Source: Paenibacillus sp. A3 (lineage in GTDB: Bacteria > Bacillota > Bacilli > Paenibacillales > NBRC-103111). From it: a DNA stretch of 52,868 nucleotides. The position numbers and the translations under genes were made by a program. The stretch covers positions 1-52,868 of the forward strand of contig NZ_JTHN01000040.1 in assembly GCF_001399685.1 (NCBI RefSeq), given 5' to 3'. Below the pieces are notes generated by a model that saw only the letters and a program-made list of their open reading frames with translations, was not told where the DNA came from and did no database searches. Shown here piece by piece: positions 1 through 8,687 of this stretch; the stretch's first letter is position 1, and the number at the start of each line of letters is the position of its first letter.

Positions 1-51
1 CTGCAAAAGCATTTTGCCAAAGGCGTGCTTCTCGGCTCCGTGAAGGGCTGA
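1..51 (+). CDS. Carbohydrate ABC transporter permease, C-terminal end (partial)
   Basis: The window opens inside a gene whose last 16 codons read LQKHFAKGVLLGSVKG and then TGA. This tail closely resembles the C-terminus of LplC/YtcP-type permeases of polysaccharide ABC importers, which typically end in a QKYFVKGVMIGSVKG-like segment. The next gene on the same strand, 96 bases on, is the matching LplA/YtcQ-type sugar-binding lipoprotein, the usual order in Paenibacillus. The product would be the second inner-membrane channel subunit of the importer. Only the tail is visible, so the substrate cannot be inferred from it. Confidence 0.75.
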   Translation: MQKHFAKGVLLGSVKG

Positions 52-147
52 GCGGCATCGGCGGTTGGGTTTACGAGCGGCGCTGCGGCGCGGTTCTGAC
101 CATATAGTTATGGCGGTAATGAACACATAAAACGGAGGGGTTCACAC

Positions 148-1668
148 ATGAAAGTATCGGGAAAACGCTGGAAACAAATCTCGTCTTTGGCCCTTGTCAC
201 AGCTTTGGTCGCGGTGACCGGCTGCGGCGATAAATCGGGCGGTACGGGGAAAGAGGGCGCATCGTCCGGGGATTCCGGGAAAAAGCAGAAGATCAGCATG
301 ATGTACCCGCTTTACGGCAATCCTCCGCAAAAGACGGAAGTGTGGAAAAAGATGGAGGAAGCGGTCGGGATCGAATACGAATCTATGGCGATTCCTTCAG
401 CTCAATATCCGGAAAAGCTGAAAGCTTCCATTGCCGCCAACAGCCTGCCGGACATTACGCATTACATGTCCTTCCCGGACCCGAACTTTACGCAATATGC
501 GAAGCAAGGGGCTTTCCTGCAGCTCGACGATTACATTAAAGATACGAAACATCTGAAGAACATGCCGCAGTCGATGTGGGATTTCATCAAAATCGACGGC
601 AAAACGTACGGAATTCCGCGTCCGGCGCAGATGGAGCGTGCCGTGGTCATCCGCAAAGACTGGCTGGACAACCTCGGTCTGCCGATTCCGAAGACGCTGG
701 ATGAGTTTTACCAGACCGCAGTTAAATTCGCCAAAGGCGATCCGGACAAGAACGGCAAGGAGGATACGGTCGGCATCGTGCTGAACCAAACGCTCGGTTA
801 TCACTTGGACCCGGTCTTCATGGCGTTCGATACCGGCAACGGCTGGCGTAAAATGGAAGACGGCACATTGATGAACGCCGCCATTACGCCGCAGCGGAAG
901 GAAGCGCTGATGTGGCTGGGGAAGCTGTATAAAGACGGCGGAATCGATAAAAACTTCACGGTAATGAAAGACAACCAAATGTGGGAAACGTTGGAAAGCG
1001 GCAAAGCCGGGATCTTCTTCGGCGCCCAGACAAGCGATTACAGCCGTTTTGTGACGAATCTGAAGAAGGTCGATCCGAAGGTCGAGCTGATCATGATCGC
1101 TCCTCCGGTAGGCAAGGACGGCAAAACCGGTTTCCCGGACGGCGTAGGCATGTTCGGACAGTTCGTGCTGCCGGCCAACATCTCCAAGGAAAAGGCGAAG
1201 AAAGCGATCGAGCTGCTCGATTGGCAGGCCGGTCAGGAGGCCCACGTGCTTCGTAAGCTGGGCGTAGAAGGGGTTCACCACAAGAAAAATGCCGATGGCA
1301 CCGTAGAGATGCTTGGGGATAAATATGCCCAGGACGGTATCGCCTATCTGATCTGGAACGTGCCGAACGATCCGCTCGTCTCCGTTCCGCTGAGCGCTCC
1401 GAAAGACATTCAGGAAGCGGTGAAGAACAATTTGACTGTCGTGTCCAAGCTTGGCGTCGTCAGCCCGGCCGTGGCATATATGCCGTCGACCAACGTTTCG
1501 AAAAACTTCGCCGATCTGGATCAATTGGCACGCGGGCTTTCCGTGAAGATGGTCATTGGCGAAGCGACCGATAAAGACTTTGACAAATTCGCCGCAGAGT
1601 GGAACAAACGGGGCGGCGAAGCTTGGACGAAGGAAGTCAACGAATGGTATAAGCAGCAGCAAAAATAA
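148..1668 (+). CDS. Extracellular solute-binding lipoprotein of a carbohydrate ABC importer (LplA/YtcQ type)
   Basis: A 506-residue protein with a lipoprotein signal peptide: basic start MKVSGKRWK, hydrophobic core, lipobox VTGC with the lipidated Cys near residue 26, then a Gly/Ser/Lys-rich linker. The body matches family-1 type sugar-binding proteins of the large LplA/YtcQ group (about 500-560 residues) that pair with LplB/LplC permeases. It would sit on the outer face of the membrane and deliver an oligosaccharide to the permeases; the end of one permease lies just upstream. The start is supported by GGAGGG at 133-138, 9 bases before ATG. A CE7 esterase follows 28 bases later, so the cargo may be an acetylated plant polysaccharide fragment (inference). 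No ATPase gene is visible; such importers commonly share an MsmX-type ATPase. Confidence 0.9.
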   Translation: MKVSGKRWKQISSLALVTALVAVTGCGDKSGGTGKEGASSGDSGKKQKISMMYPLYGNPPQKTEVWKKMEEAVGIEYESMAIPSAQYPEKLKASIAANSLPDITHYMSFPDPNFTQYAKQGAFLQLDDYIKDTKHLKNMPQSMWDFIKIDGKTYGIPRPAQMERAVVIRKDWLDNLGLPIPKTLDEFYQTAVKFAKGDPDKNGKEDTVGIVLNQTLGYHLDPVFMAFDTGNGWRKMEDGTLMNAAITPQRKEALMWLGKLYKDGGIDKNFTVMKDNQMWETLESGKAGIFFGAQTSDYSRFVTNLKKVDPKVELIMIAPPVGKDGKTGFPDGVGMFGQFVLPANISKEKAKKAIELLDWQAGQEAHVLRKLGVEGVHHKKNADGTVEMLGDKYAQDGIAYLIWNVPNDPLVSVPLSAPKDIQEAVKNNLTVVSKLGVVSPAVAYMPSTNVSKNFADLDQLARGLSVKMVIGEATDKDFDKFAAEWNKRGGEAWTKEVNEWYKQQQK

Positions 1669-1696
1669 TTTTGGATATAAGGCGAGGCGGTAGCCC

Positions 1697-2650
1697 ATGA
1701 ACGCAGTTCAAAAACGGATCGAAGAGCTTCACCGGTATGCGCCCGAGTCGACCGCTCCGGCCGACCTGGAGGCATTCTGGAACCGGACGCTGGCCGATGT
1801 GATCGACAAGCCGGTTCAAGCGCAGCGGACACGGCAGGAAACGCCGTTCCCGTATATGGACACTTACGATGTCACGTACCAAGGCCTCGCCGATACGCCG
1901 ATCAAAGGATGGTATCTGCTTCCGAAGTTTCCGGTCCGAGGAAAGTTGCCGTGCGTCGTCTTGTTTCACGGGTACACGGGAGGTCGGGGGTATCCCGAAC
2001 AGTATGCCTCCTGGCTGCTGATGGGGATGGCGGTGTTCGCTGTCGACATCCGGGGACAAGGCGGCGAGACGGGCAACCGGCTGGACAATACGTACGGGAT
2101 GACGAAAGGCTGGATCACGCAGGGCATTCTGGATAAGGAGACCTGCTACTACAAAGCCGTCGCCGTCGATGCGCTGCAAGCCGTCGAATGGGTGGCAGCG
2201 CAGCCGGAGGTCGACCCGGGCCGTATCGTCGTGGCCGGCGACAGCCAGGGAGGCGGCCTGTCGTTGCTGGTCTCGGCCTTAAGCGACAAGCCGGCGCTGT
2301 CCATCGCGAATATTCCGAATATGTGCCATATGGACTTCGGCATTTTGAATTCGGTCAGCTCGCTCTCCGAAGCGGCGGAATTCGTGAGCCGGTTTCCGGA
2401 ACATTTGGACAAGGTCATGGATACGCTAAGCTATTTCGACATCATGAATTTGGCGGAGCGCATCCGGATTCCGGTGCTCGTCTCGGTCGGCTTGAAGGAT
2501 ACCGTATGCCTGCCGGAGACCGTTTTTGCAGCATATAACCGGATCCGGTCGACGAAGGAGATCGGAGTGCATCCGTTTGCGGGACATGCGACGAGCGGCT
2601 ACCAGAACCGCCGCACGGTTGAATTTATCCGAAAGCATCTTTCCTTTTAG
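1697..2650 (+). CDS. Acetylxylan esterase / cephalosporin-C deacetylase family (CE7)
   Basis: A 317-residue alpha/beta hydrolase of the AXE1/CE7 family, of usual length for the family. Visible landmarks are the RGQGG motif at about 119, the nucleophile elbow GDSQGG with Ser183, the acid in LKDTV (Asp268) and the base in GHATS (His297). There is no signal peptide, so it acts inside the cell and removes acetyl groups from short xylo-oligosaccharides or similar sugars after import. It lies 28 bases behind the sugar-binding lipoprotein and is followed by a terminator, so it is probably the last gene of the importer operon. Family assignment is firm; the natural substrate is inferred from family and context. 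Confidence 0.92.
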   Translation: MNAVQKRIEELHRYAPESTAPADLEAFWNRTLADVIDKPVQAQRTRQETPFPYMDTYDVTYQGLADTPIKGWYLLPKFPVRGKLPCVVLFHGYTGGRGYPEQYASWLLMGMAVFAVDIRGQGGETGNRLDNTYGMTKGWITQGILDKETCYYKAVAVDALQAVEWVAAQPEVDPGRIVVAGDSQGGGLSLLVSALSDKPALSIANIPNMCHMDFGILNSVSSLSEAAEFVSRFPEHLDKVMDTLSYFDIMNLAERIRIPVLVSVGLKDTVCLPETVFAAYNRIRSTKEIGVHPFAGHATSGYQNRRTVEFIRKHLSF

Positions 2651-2685
2651 CGCGGGTTGCGGGTTTAAACTTATTTCGAAAAAGG

Positions 2686-2718
2686 ACCGCTGGAGCGATG
2701 GTGTCCGGCGGTTTTTTT
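2686..2718 (+). terminator. Intrinsic terminator after the CE7 esterase
   Basis: A 9-bp stem (accgctgga at 2686-2694 with tccggcggt at 2704-2712, one G-T wobble) around a 9-base loop, followed by seven T. It closes the importer/esterase operon and separates it from the phosphorylase-like gene. Confidence 0.85.
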
Positions 2719-2752
2719 CACCCATAAATAAAAAGAAAATGGAGTGGAGACG

Positions 2753-5700
2753 ATGACCATGCTGAAGACGTCCCGGTTTCGGGCGGAGGCGGGGAATTTA
2801 CGGTTTACCTTCTTGAACAGCGGCGATCTGTATGAAGCGGCTTGCCAAGATACGATGATCAATCAATGGCTGTCCGACCCGGTGACCGGATCGTTGAACA
2901 ATTTATATTTGCGGCAGCACCGGGCCTCCGGCATAGAAGCGACACCTTTGCTTGGCGTTCGTTCCGCAAGCCGTGTGCGTCATGCGGGCGGCAGCCGGGT
3001 GATCTGGGAAGGCGAGGCCGGCGCGCTTCGTTATCAAGTGACCTTTCGCTTAACGGTGCAAGGGGTATGGTTCTGGGACGTTGCCGTGTACGGGCAGGAG
3101 GCGGAAGTCGACATCGTCTACGGCCAGGACGTGGGTATCGCCCATCCGGGCGCTGTCCGCAGCAACGAGGCTTACTTGTCCCAGTATATCGACCATGCGG
3201 TATTCGAGGACGCGCAGAAAGGGTATGTTATCTGTTCCCGGCAAAATCAGCCGCAGCAGGGGAAATTTCCTTATCTTCAGCAGGGCTGTCTGACGAAAGC
3301 GGCCGGTTATTCGACGGACGGCTTCCAATTTTTCGGCTTGTCCTACAAGGAAACAGACGAACCGGAAGCTTTGACCAACGCTTCGCTGGCTAATGAAGTA
3401 TACCAATACGAATTTGCATATATCGCGCTGCAATCCGAACGGGTCAAGCTGGCCGGCGAAGCGAGATTCGTATTCTACGGCTTGTTCCGGGACAACCACC
3501 CGGAGGCGGTAACGGCACTGGAATACGAGGCCGACGTACAGGATGCTTGGCGCGAGAGCGGGGAGCGGGAGTCTGCGGCTCTGGTACCTACCTCCGGCCC
3601 TTGGCAGGCGAAGGTCAGCGTATCGCCCCAGATCGGAGCGCCGCTGCGAACCTTGTCCATGACGCGGCAGGAGGTCGAGGACCTCTTCCCGAACCGTCAA
3701 CAAGAGGAGCGGGATGGAGAAGAGCTGTTGTCCTTCTTCACCGATACCCATGAGCATGTTGTGCTGAAGGAAAAAGAGCTGCGCATGGAGCGTCCGCACG
3801 GACATATCCTCATGACCGGGAACAACGACCGGATGAACGAGCAGGTCATCACGACGACCTCGTACATGTACGGGATGTTCAATGCGCAGCTGGTGGTCGG
3901 CAATACGTCCTTCAACAAAATGCTGACGAACGCCCGCAATGCGCTGAACGTGCCGAAGACGTCAGGGCAGCGCATTTACGTGGAATTGGACGGGCAGTAC
4001 CGTCTGCTTGCGATGCCGTCCTTGTTCGAGATGGGCTTCAACTATGCCCGTTGGTATTACAAAACGGCGGACGAGCTGTTTGTGATCACGAACTATACGA
4101 CGTTGGATACGTCGGAGGTCGTGCTGCACGTCCGTTCGGCCAGCGGCAAGCCTTACCGCTTCCTGCTCTCGAACCAGGTGTGCATGAACGTGGCCGAATA
4201 CGAGCTGCCGTTCCGCATGGAGCAGCAGGACGACGGCCGGACGCTCGCTTTCTATGCGGACGCCCAGTCGCTCAGCGCCCGCGCTTATCCGAGTCTATGC
4301 TACCGCATGAGGATCGAAGGCGCGGATGTGCAGGCGGGGGATGAACGGCTGCTGGCCTCGAACGCAGAGCCGGGCTCGGCTTCTCTGGTCGTCCTCTCAC
4401 TCAGCGCAAGCAGCGAATGGACCGTAACGGTACAGGGCCTGCTGCATGGGGAAGAGCTGCCGTTTGTCCAGCGGGATGCCGATGCGGAAATCGAGCGGTA
4501 CCGCGAGTTTTACCGATCGGTTATGAACGGCTTCCGCTTGACCCGGCGCGGTGAACAGCCGGACGAGCTGAATAAGCTTAATACGCTCGCATGGTGGTAT
4601 ACGCACAATATGCTGGTACATTTCTCGGTACCGCACGGTCTGGAGCAGTATGGCGGGGCGGCATGGGGGACGCGCGACGTGTGCCAAGGGCCGGCGGAAT
4701 ACTTTTTGGCGACGCAAAAATATGACGTGGTGCACGATATTCTGACCACCGTGTATTCGCATCAATACGAGGATGACGGAAACTGGCCGCAATGGTTCAT
4801 GTTCGACCGATACGCCTTCATTCAGCAGGAAGAAAGCCATGGCGATATTATCGTGTGGCCGCTCAAGGTGCTGAGCGATTATTTGACGGCGACCGGGGAC
4901 GCTTCCATTCTGGAAGTCCGGCTGCCTTATACGAAGCGGGGCGGCTTTACGTTCACGGAACAGTCCGAGACGGTGCTGGAGCATGCCAAGAAGCAGCTTG
5001 ACTATATCAAGCGGCACTTTCTGCACGGCACGCACTTGTCTTCGTACGGTGACGGGGACTGGGACGATACGCTCCAGCCGGCGAACGCCCAGTTGAAACG
5101 CTATTTGATCAGCAGTTGGACGGTAGCTTTGACGTATCAGGTATTCAGTCAGCTCGCTGCGGCCTTGGCGGAGGCAGACGCGGAGACGGCGGCCGAGCTG
5201 AAAAGGCTTGGCGACGGCATCCGGGAGGACTTTAACCGGTATATGCTGCGATCCGACGTCATTCCCGGATTCGTGTACATGGAGAAGCCGGGCGAAGCCG
5301 AGCTGATGCTGCATCCGTCGGATACGAAAACCGGCATCCGCTACCGGCTGCTGCCGATGACGCGCAGCATGATCGGCGAGCTGCTGACGAAGGAGCAGGC
5401 GGAGGCCCATTACCGGATCATCAAGGAGAAGCTGTTCTATCCGGACGGCGTCCGGCTGATGGATCGCCCGGCGAATTATGCCGGGGGCGTCAGCAAGCAG
5501 TTCAAGCGGGCGGAGCAGGCGGCTAACGTAGGCAGGGAAATCGGCCTGCAGTACGTTCATGCCCATATCCGTTTTATCGAGGCGATGGCCAAGCTCGGCA
5601 AATCGGACGAGGTGTGGAAGGGGCTGGCCACGATTAACCCGGTCGGCCTGCGGAGCGTCGTGCCTAACGCGGAGCTTCGTCAAAGCAATGCTTACTTCAG

Positions 5701-6121
5701 CAGCTCCGATGCGAAGTTCAGCACCCGCTACGAGGCGCAGGAACGCTTCGACGAATTGCGCGACGGTTCGGTACCGGTGAAGGGCGGCTGGAGAATTTAC
5801 TCCAGCGGTCCGGGAATCTACATGAACCAGCTGATTGCCAATGCCTTGGGGATTCGTTTGGTCGAGGGCGACTTGATTATCGATCCAGTGCTGCCGCCGT
5901 CGCTGGACGGGCTGCAGTTCGATTTCGAGGTGCTGGGAGCTCCGGTCACGTTCGTGTATCGTCTGACCGGTCAAGGGCTGAGCCGGGTGACGATGAACGG
6001 CCGCGAGCTGACTGTAAAGCCCCTTGCCAACCGTTACCGGGAAGGCGGCGTGCGCATCGGGAAGCAGGAATTTGCAGACAACCGGTCGGAAGCCGGCAAT
6101 GTCATCGAAATTTTCATGTAA
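2753..6121 (+). CDS. GH94-like glycoside phosphorylase (cellobiose/beta-oligoglucan phosphorylase family)
   Basis: A cytoplasmic protein of about 1,122 residues with the fold signature of inverting beta-glycoside phosphorylases. An N-terminal beta-rich region is followed by an (alpha/alpha)6-barrel carrying WGTRDVCQ at about 638-645 and GDGDWDDTLQP at about 767-777, where GH94 enzymes keep the general-acid Asp. No signal peptide is seen. The length is well above cellobiose or chitobiose phosphorylase (about 800) but fits 1,2-beta-oligoglucan phosphorylase (GH94) and the 1,3-beta-glucan phosphorylases GH149/GH161. The reaction would be phosphorolysis of a beta-glucan to glucose 1-phosphate. 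Start: ATG 2753 has GGAG 8 bases upstream; an in-frame GTG at 2744 overlaps that site. The gene stands alone between a terminator and strong hairpins. Exact specificity is unresolved. Confidence 0.8.
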   Translation: MTMLKTSRFRAEAGNLRFTFLNSGDLYEAACQDTMINQWLSDPVTGSLNNLYLRQHRASGIEATPLLGVRSASRVRHAGGSRVIWEGEAGALRYQVTFRLTVQGVWFWDVAVYGQEAEVDIVYGQDVGIAHPGAVRSNEAYLSQYIDHAVFEDAQKGYVICSRQNQPQQGKFPYLQQGCLTKAAGYSTDGFQFFGLSYKETDEPEALTNASLANEVYQYEFAYIALQSERVKLAGEARFVFYGLFRDNHPEAVTALEYEADVQDAWRESGERESAALVPTSGPWQAKVSVSPQIGAPLRTLSMTRQEVEDLFPNRQQEERDGEELLSFFTDTHEHVVLKEKELRMERPHGHILMTGNNDRMNEQVITTTSYMYGMFNAQLVVGNTSFNKMLTNARNALNVPKTSGQRIYVELDGQYRLLAMPSLFEMGFNYARWYYKTADELFVITNYTTLDTSEVVLHVRSASGKPYRFLLSNQVCMNVAEYELPFRMEQQDDGRTLAFYADAQSLSARAYPSLCYRMRIEGADVQAGDERLLASNAEPGSASLVVLSLSASSEWTVTVQGLLHGEELPFVQRDADAEIERYREFYRSVMNGFRLTRRGEQPDELNKLNTLAWWYTHNMLVHFSVPHGLEQYGGAAWGTRDVCQGPAEYFLATQKYDVVHDILTTVYSHQYEDDGNWPQWFMFDRYAFIQQEESHGDIIVWPLKVLSDYLTATGDASILEVRLPYTKRGGFTFTEQSETVLEHAKKQLDYIKRHFLHGTHLSSYGDGDWDDTLQPANAQLKRYLISSWTVALTYQVFSQLAAALAEADAETAAELKRLGDGIREDFNRYMLRSDVIPGFVYMEKPGEAELMLHPSDTKTGIRYRLLPMTRSMIGELLTKEQAEAHYRIIKEKLFYPDGVRLMDRPANYAGGVSKQFKRAEQAANVGREIGLQYVHAHIRFIEAMAKLGKSDEVWKGLATINPVGLRSVVPNAELRQSNAYFSSSDAKFSTRYEAQERFDELRDGSVPVKGGWRIYSSGPGIYMNQLIANALGIRLVEGDLIIDPVLPPSLDGLQFDFEVLGAPVTFVYRLTGQGLSRVTMNGRELTVKPLANRYREGGVRIGKQEFADNRSEAGNVIEIFM

Positions 6122-6123
6122 TA

Positions 6124-6160
6124 AAGGGAGGGGCTAGCTCTCAAGCACCGGCCCCCCTCT
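6124..6160 (+). terminator. Possible terminator hairpin after the phosphorylase gene
   Basis: ggaggggc at 6127-6134 can pair with gcccccctc at 6151-6159 just after the stop codon. No long T tract follows, so termination strength is uncertain. Confidence 0.4.
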
Positions 6161-6167
6161 AATGGAC

Positions 6168-6213
6168 ACGGCGGCCGTCCGGAACATGAGCTTCATGTTC
6201 GGACGGCCGCCGT
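6168..6213. terminator. Very long near-perfect palindrome, probable bidirectional transcription stop
   Basis: The left arm (6168-6190) and right arm (6191-6213) are complementary over 14 G+C-rich bases, then over about 8 more with one bulge, giving a stem of more than 20 bp with almost no loop. It lies between the end of the phosphorylase gene (+) and the end of the DUF6530-like gene (-), where convergent transcription would need to be stopped. It lacks a T tract. Confidence 0.55.
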
Positions 6214-6334
6214 ATTGTGTAAACAACAAATGAAGTTCGCTTATAGCGATTGTTGGAGATTCCGGGAAAGACGGCAAACTTGATGGAAGGCGTCTCGATG
6301 CAACGCAACAGCAGTTCCCCAAATCGCGAGGGCT

Positions 6335-6375
6335 TATATATCGCTCAGGGTAACAGTTCGAACTAACGATTGGAA
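6335..6375 (-). pseudogene. Remnant of the 5' end of a second MFS transporter gene
   Basis: Read on the minus strand directly after the DUF6530-like stop codon, about 40 bases match the start of the intact MFS gene at 8685 downwards (tttccaatcgtta, then gttcgaac, then a gttaccct/attatcct match), with small deletions and the start ATG changed to ACG. Similarity fades after that. It indicates that a DUF6530-MFS pair was duplicated and that this MFS copy was lost. Confidence 0.6.
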
Positions 6376-6380
6376 ACGTT

Positions 6381-6860
6381 TTAATATCCCATATCCTTTA
6401 ATATTTTTGATAACGTGCGCAGACGTTCGCCGATCATCTCATCGTCGTTGCTTAAAGCTTGGCTGAACAGCTTAATATCTTCATTAATTCTCTCATTGTC
6501 CGTACATATCGCTACGGTCATGGCATCCCCTTGAAGGCCAACCCGGTCGATGACGGGCTGCTGCGGATCATATAGATGCTCATATCTATAGGCTTCGCGA
6601 AAATGTGCCAGGGACCGACAAATCAGAATGGACAAATCAAGAACGCGATGGAGAGGCAGTTCCTCTGATTGCCTTGACCATTTTTCTCCCGTGTATCTCC
6701 ATACTTTGGCAGAAATATCGATCTTCCCTCTATCGTTCCACTGGGCCAATCCTAAAGAAAGGCCTTTTGCATCTGTATTTCGAGCGAGTCGGCCGTCAAT
6801 CTGCTCATAATTTTCCGACACGACAACAGGCTTATGCTTTAACGTAGTTGGTATTTTCAT
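6381..6860 (-). CDS. DUF6530-like protein, intact copy
   Basis: A 159-residue soluble protein of unknown function, recognised with moderate confidence as DUF6530-like. The first 40 residues contain the segments VVVSENYEQIDGR and AKGLSLGLAQWN; the middle part is predicted helical (LHRVLDLSILICRSL), and the C-terminus ends LSKILKDMGY. No signal peptide or membrane segment. GAGGGAAAGAAA precedes the ATG. A second, internally deleted copy lies at 8688-8913, immediately before the MFS gene, so the protein probably works with or beside that transporter (inference from synteny only). Upstream there are tandem tttactga repeats that may be an operator. Confidence 0.75.
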   Translation of the reverse strand: MKIPTTLKHKPVVVSENYEQIDGRLARNTDAKGLSLGLAQWNDRGKIDISAKVWRYTGEKWSRQSEELPLHRVLDLSILICRSLAHFREAYRYEHLYDPQQPVIDRVGLQGDAMTVAICTDNERINEDIKLFSQALSNDDEMIGERLRTLSKILKDMGY

Positions 6861-6884
6861 TTTCTTTCCCTCTTTTCATTTACT

Positions 6885-6930
6885 GATTTACTGATTCACT
6901 AAATGACTGTTTCATCTTATCTTGGATTTC
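6885..6930. promoter_or_regulatory. Tandem tttactga repeats upstream of the DUF6530-like gene
   Basis: Between the ATG and about 6930 the sequence contains tttactga twice in tandem followed by ttcactaaatgactg. The equivalent place before the decayed copy (about 8935-8985) has the same short units arranged as a clean palindrome. The conserved placement suggests a repressor-binding region. Confidence 0.4.
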
Positions 6931-6964
6931 AACGTTAGTCAATCCGTTTTGCCAATAAATGAAG

Positions 6965-7012
6965 AGCGGTAGTCTTAGACGGGAAAATAAAGTCCTAGAC
7001 TACCGCTGTTTT
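6965..7012. terminator. Inverted repeat, probable terminator
   Basis: Sixteen-base arms (6965-6980 and 6992-7007, one mismatch) flank an 11-base A-rich loop, with gttttatt following on the + strand. It separates the intact DUF6530-like gene from the broken ORF to its right. Confidence 0.6.
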
Positions 7013-7054
7013 ATTGAGCTATCATTTCCCATTGCAATGATTTGTATACAGTTC

Positions 7055-7405
7055 TCAGCGTTTGATCTTAAATTGATTATCCTTTCGAATATATGAAAAA
7101 GGACGGAGATACCTCTCCGCCAATTGCTGTAGTTTAATTTTTAACAGGCTTATTAAGAAATCCTGTTGATTTTCTTGATCGTAATCTGGACGGCTGTTTT
7201 GTCCAAAATAATAATGACATCCCCGCATAGCTGCAATTTGTTGTGATGACCGCTATGAAGTCCGGGTGTCTGCGTATGATTTCAGTGGGAAGACATCCCG
7301 AATAACGTTTGGTTCTTGTATTTCCAGAAGATAACCTTTTGATAAGCTCTGACGATCTCCGATGGGTAAAATCGGTATCTTTACTAATGCGTCGTTCTTC
7401 TTCAC
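7055..7405 (-). pseudogene. Broken ORF of unknown family
   Basis: From a GTG at 7405 the minus strand reads 117 codons to TGA at 7055, interrupted once by TAG at 7253-7255. The translated parts look protein-like: ALVKIPILPIGDRQSL and LLEIQEPNVIRDVFPLKSYA before the stop, then YYFGQNSRPDYDQENQQDFL and a basic helical end. I do not recognise the family. It lies 72 bases downstream of the MFS gene on the same strand. It could instead be two unrelated short frames; the continuity of one frame across the stop argues for a decayed gene. Confidence 0.4.
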
Positions 7406-7476
7406 TGACCTTATGAGTTAGTGGCTTCTTCGAAACAAGCTTTTTTTCTTCATCTGTCAGTTTGTTCCCCTATCCG

Positions 7477-8685
7477 TCATGATGCCGAGCCTCTCTCAGC
7501 TTTTTTTCTTCTCTCAACAATAAGAGGGAGTAGCAAAAGTGCACCGGCAATAATCAAACCACCGCTCACCACATATACCGCCAGCAGGGACAACGATTCC
7601 TTCAAATAGCCGGATATGAACATGCCAATCACCATCATCCCCATAAAAACAGGCGTGATCGCGCCGGATACCCGGCCAATAAATGCCCCTTCCGTGTTCC
7701 GCACAATAAGCGTCTGGATTCCGCCTTGAATACAAGGGTAAAACAAACCGCTGATCACCAAAAGAACGATTGTCAGCCAGATCATGGCAGACGCACCTAT
7801 TCCAATCGTACAGACGGCGGCGACAAGCAAGCCTACCATGAGCAACAACTGCGGCTTCACCTTTCTGGCTATCCCCATGATGGCAATTCCGCCTACCAAC
7901 ATGGCTGCCCCATTGGCCATAACCAACCACTGCAGAAATTGTTTGTTCTGTCCCAATTTCTCGATGACAAGGAAGATCTGAAGCGGCTGAGTCAGTCCTG
8001 ACGCCAATCCGACAGCCGAGAAAGTAAAGCTGAGTGTTCTCAAGGATTGATTTGACCCGATATAGCGCAGCCCGGCCGTCAATTCCTTTATGAAGCCGCC
8101 GGCATCCCCAGACTTCGGTTCCTCCGCGTCACGTGAAAGCGATGATAGTATTAGCGAAGACCCTAAAAACAGAACTGCCGTCAGGATCAGAGATATGTTA
8201 ATTCCAAATTGTATAAAAATAAACGTGCCGATGACCGGACCCAAAACCGTAAAGACAGCGACAAGAGTTTGGGACATCGCCATCACGCCTTGCAATTGTT
8301 CAACTGGCACATGCCGTTTGTATAGTTTCATGGCTGAAGGCTGAGAGAATTGAGACAGGCTGGCGGAAATAAATGATCCGACGAGAAGTGCAATCCATCC
8401 GTCGTTCATGACGGCAAGCAGCACAGCCACAACGGACAAGGCAGACAGCAGATCGCTCCATAGCATTGTCCGCTTCGGCCGCCATCGGTCGGCAAAGGTT
8501 CCGCCAATAAGGCCGAATAGAAAGATCGGAGCGAATTCCGCAACCGAAATCAGGGATACATAAACCGGATTATTATTCGTCAAATCGGTAACATAAAGAA
8601 GGACCGCATAATTCCGGATCCAAATTCCCAGCTGCAGCAGCACCCGGGAGAGGATAATCGTTCGAACATAACGATTGGAAAACAT
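7477..8685 (-). CDS. MFS transporter, probable drug exporter (MefA-like group)
   Basis: A 402-residue membrane protein with about twelve hydrophobic segments. It starts MFSNRYVRTIILSRV and contains GLIGGTFADRWRPKRTM, the loop 2-3 signature of major facilitator proteins (GxxADRxxRR-like). Overall it resembles the macrolide-efflux/enterobactin-exporter branch of MFS. It likely exports a small hydrophobic compound by proton exchange; the substrate is unknown. The ATG lies two bases after the stop of a decayed DUF6530-like copy, showing that the two were a coupled pair; no separate strong ribosome binding site is visible before the ATG. Confidence 0.88.
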   Translation of the reverse strand: MFSNRYVRTIILSRVLLQLGIWIRNYAVLLYVTDLTNNNPVYVSLISVAEFAPIFLFGLIGGTFADRWRPKRTMLWSDLLSALSVVAVLLAVMNDGWIALLVGSFISASLSQFSQPSAMKLYKRHVPVEQLQGVMAMSQTLVAVFTVLGPVIGTFIFIQFGINISLILTAVLFLGSSLILSSLSRDAEEPKSGDAGGFIKELTAGLRYIGSNQSLRTLSFTFSAVGLASGLTQPLQIFLVIEKLGQNKQFLQWLVMANGAAMLVGGIAIMGIARKVKPQLLLMVGLLVAAVCTIGIGASAMIWLTIVLLVISGLFYPCIQGGIQTLIVRNTEGAFIGRVSGAITPVFMGMMVIGMFISGYLKESLSLLAVYVVSGGLIIAGALLLLPLIVERRKKAERGSAS

Positions 8686-8687
8686 TT

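Noticed and set aside
397-1698. Long open frame antisense to the sugar-binding lipoprotein gene (and similar ones opposite the phosphorylase, mannanase and acyl-CoA dehydrogenase genes)
   Set aside because: They mirror the codon structure of strong genes on the other strand, lack ribosome binding sites and have no recognisable domains.
7134-7469. A minus-strand frame with HPDFIAVITTN-like wording, suggesting a MoxR-type AAA fragment
   Set aside because: It has no start codon and no Walker motifs. The neighbouring frame gives a longer, more protein-like reading across the same bases.
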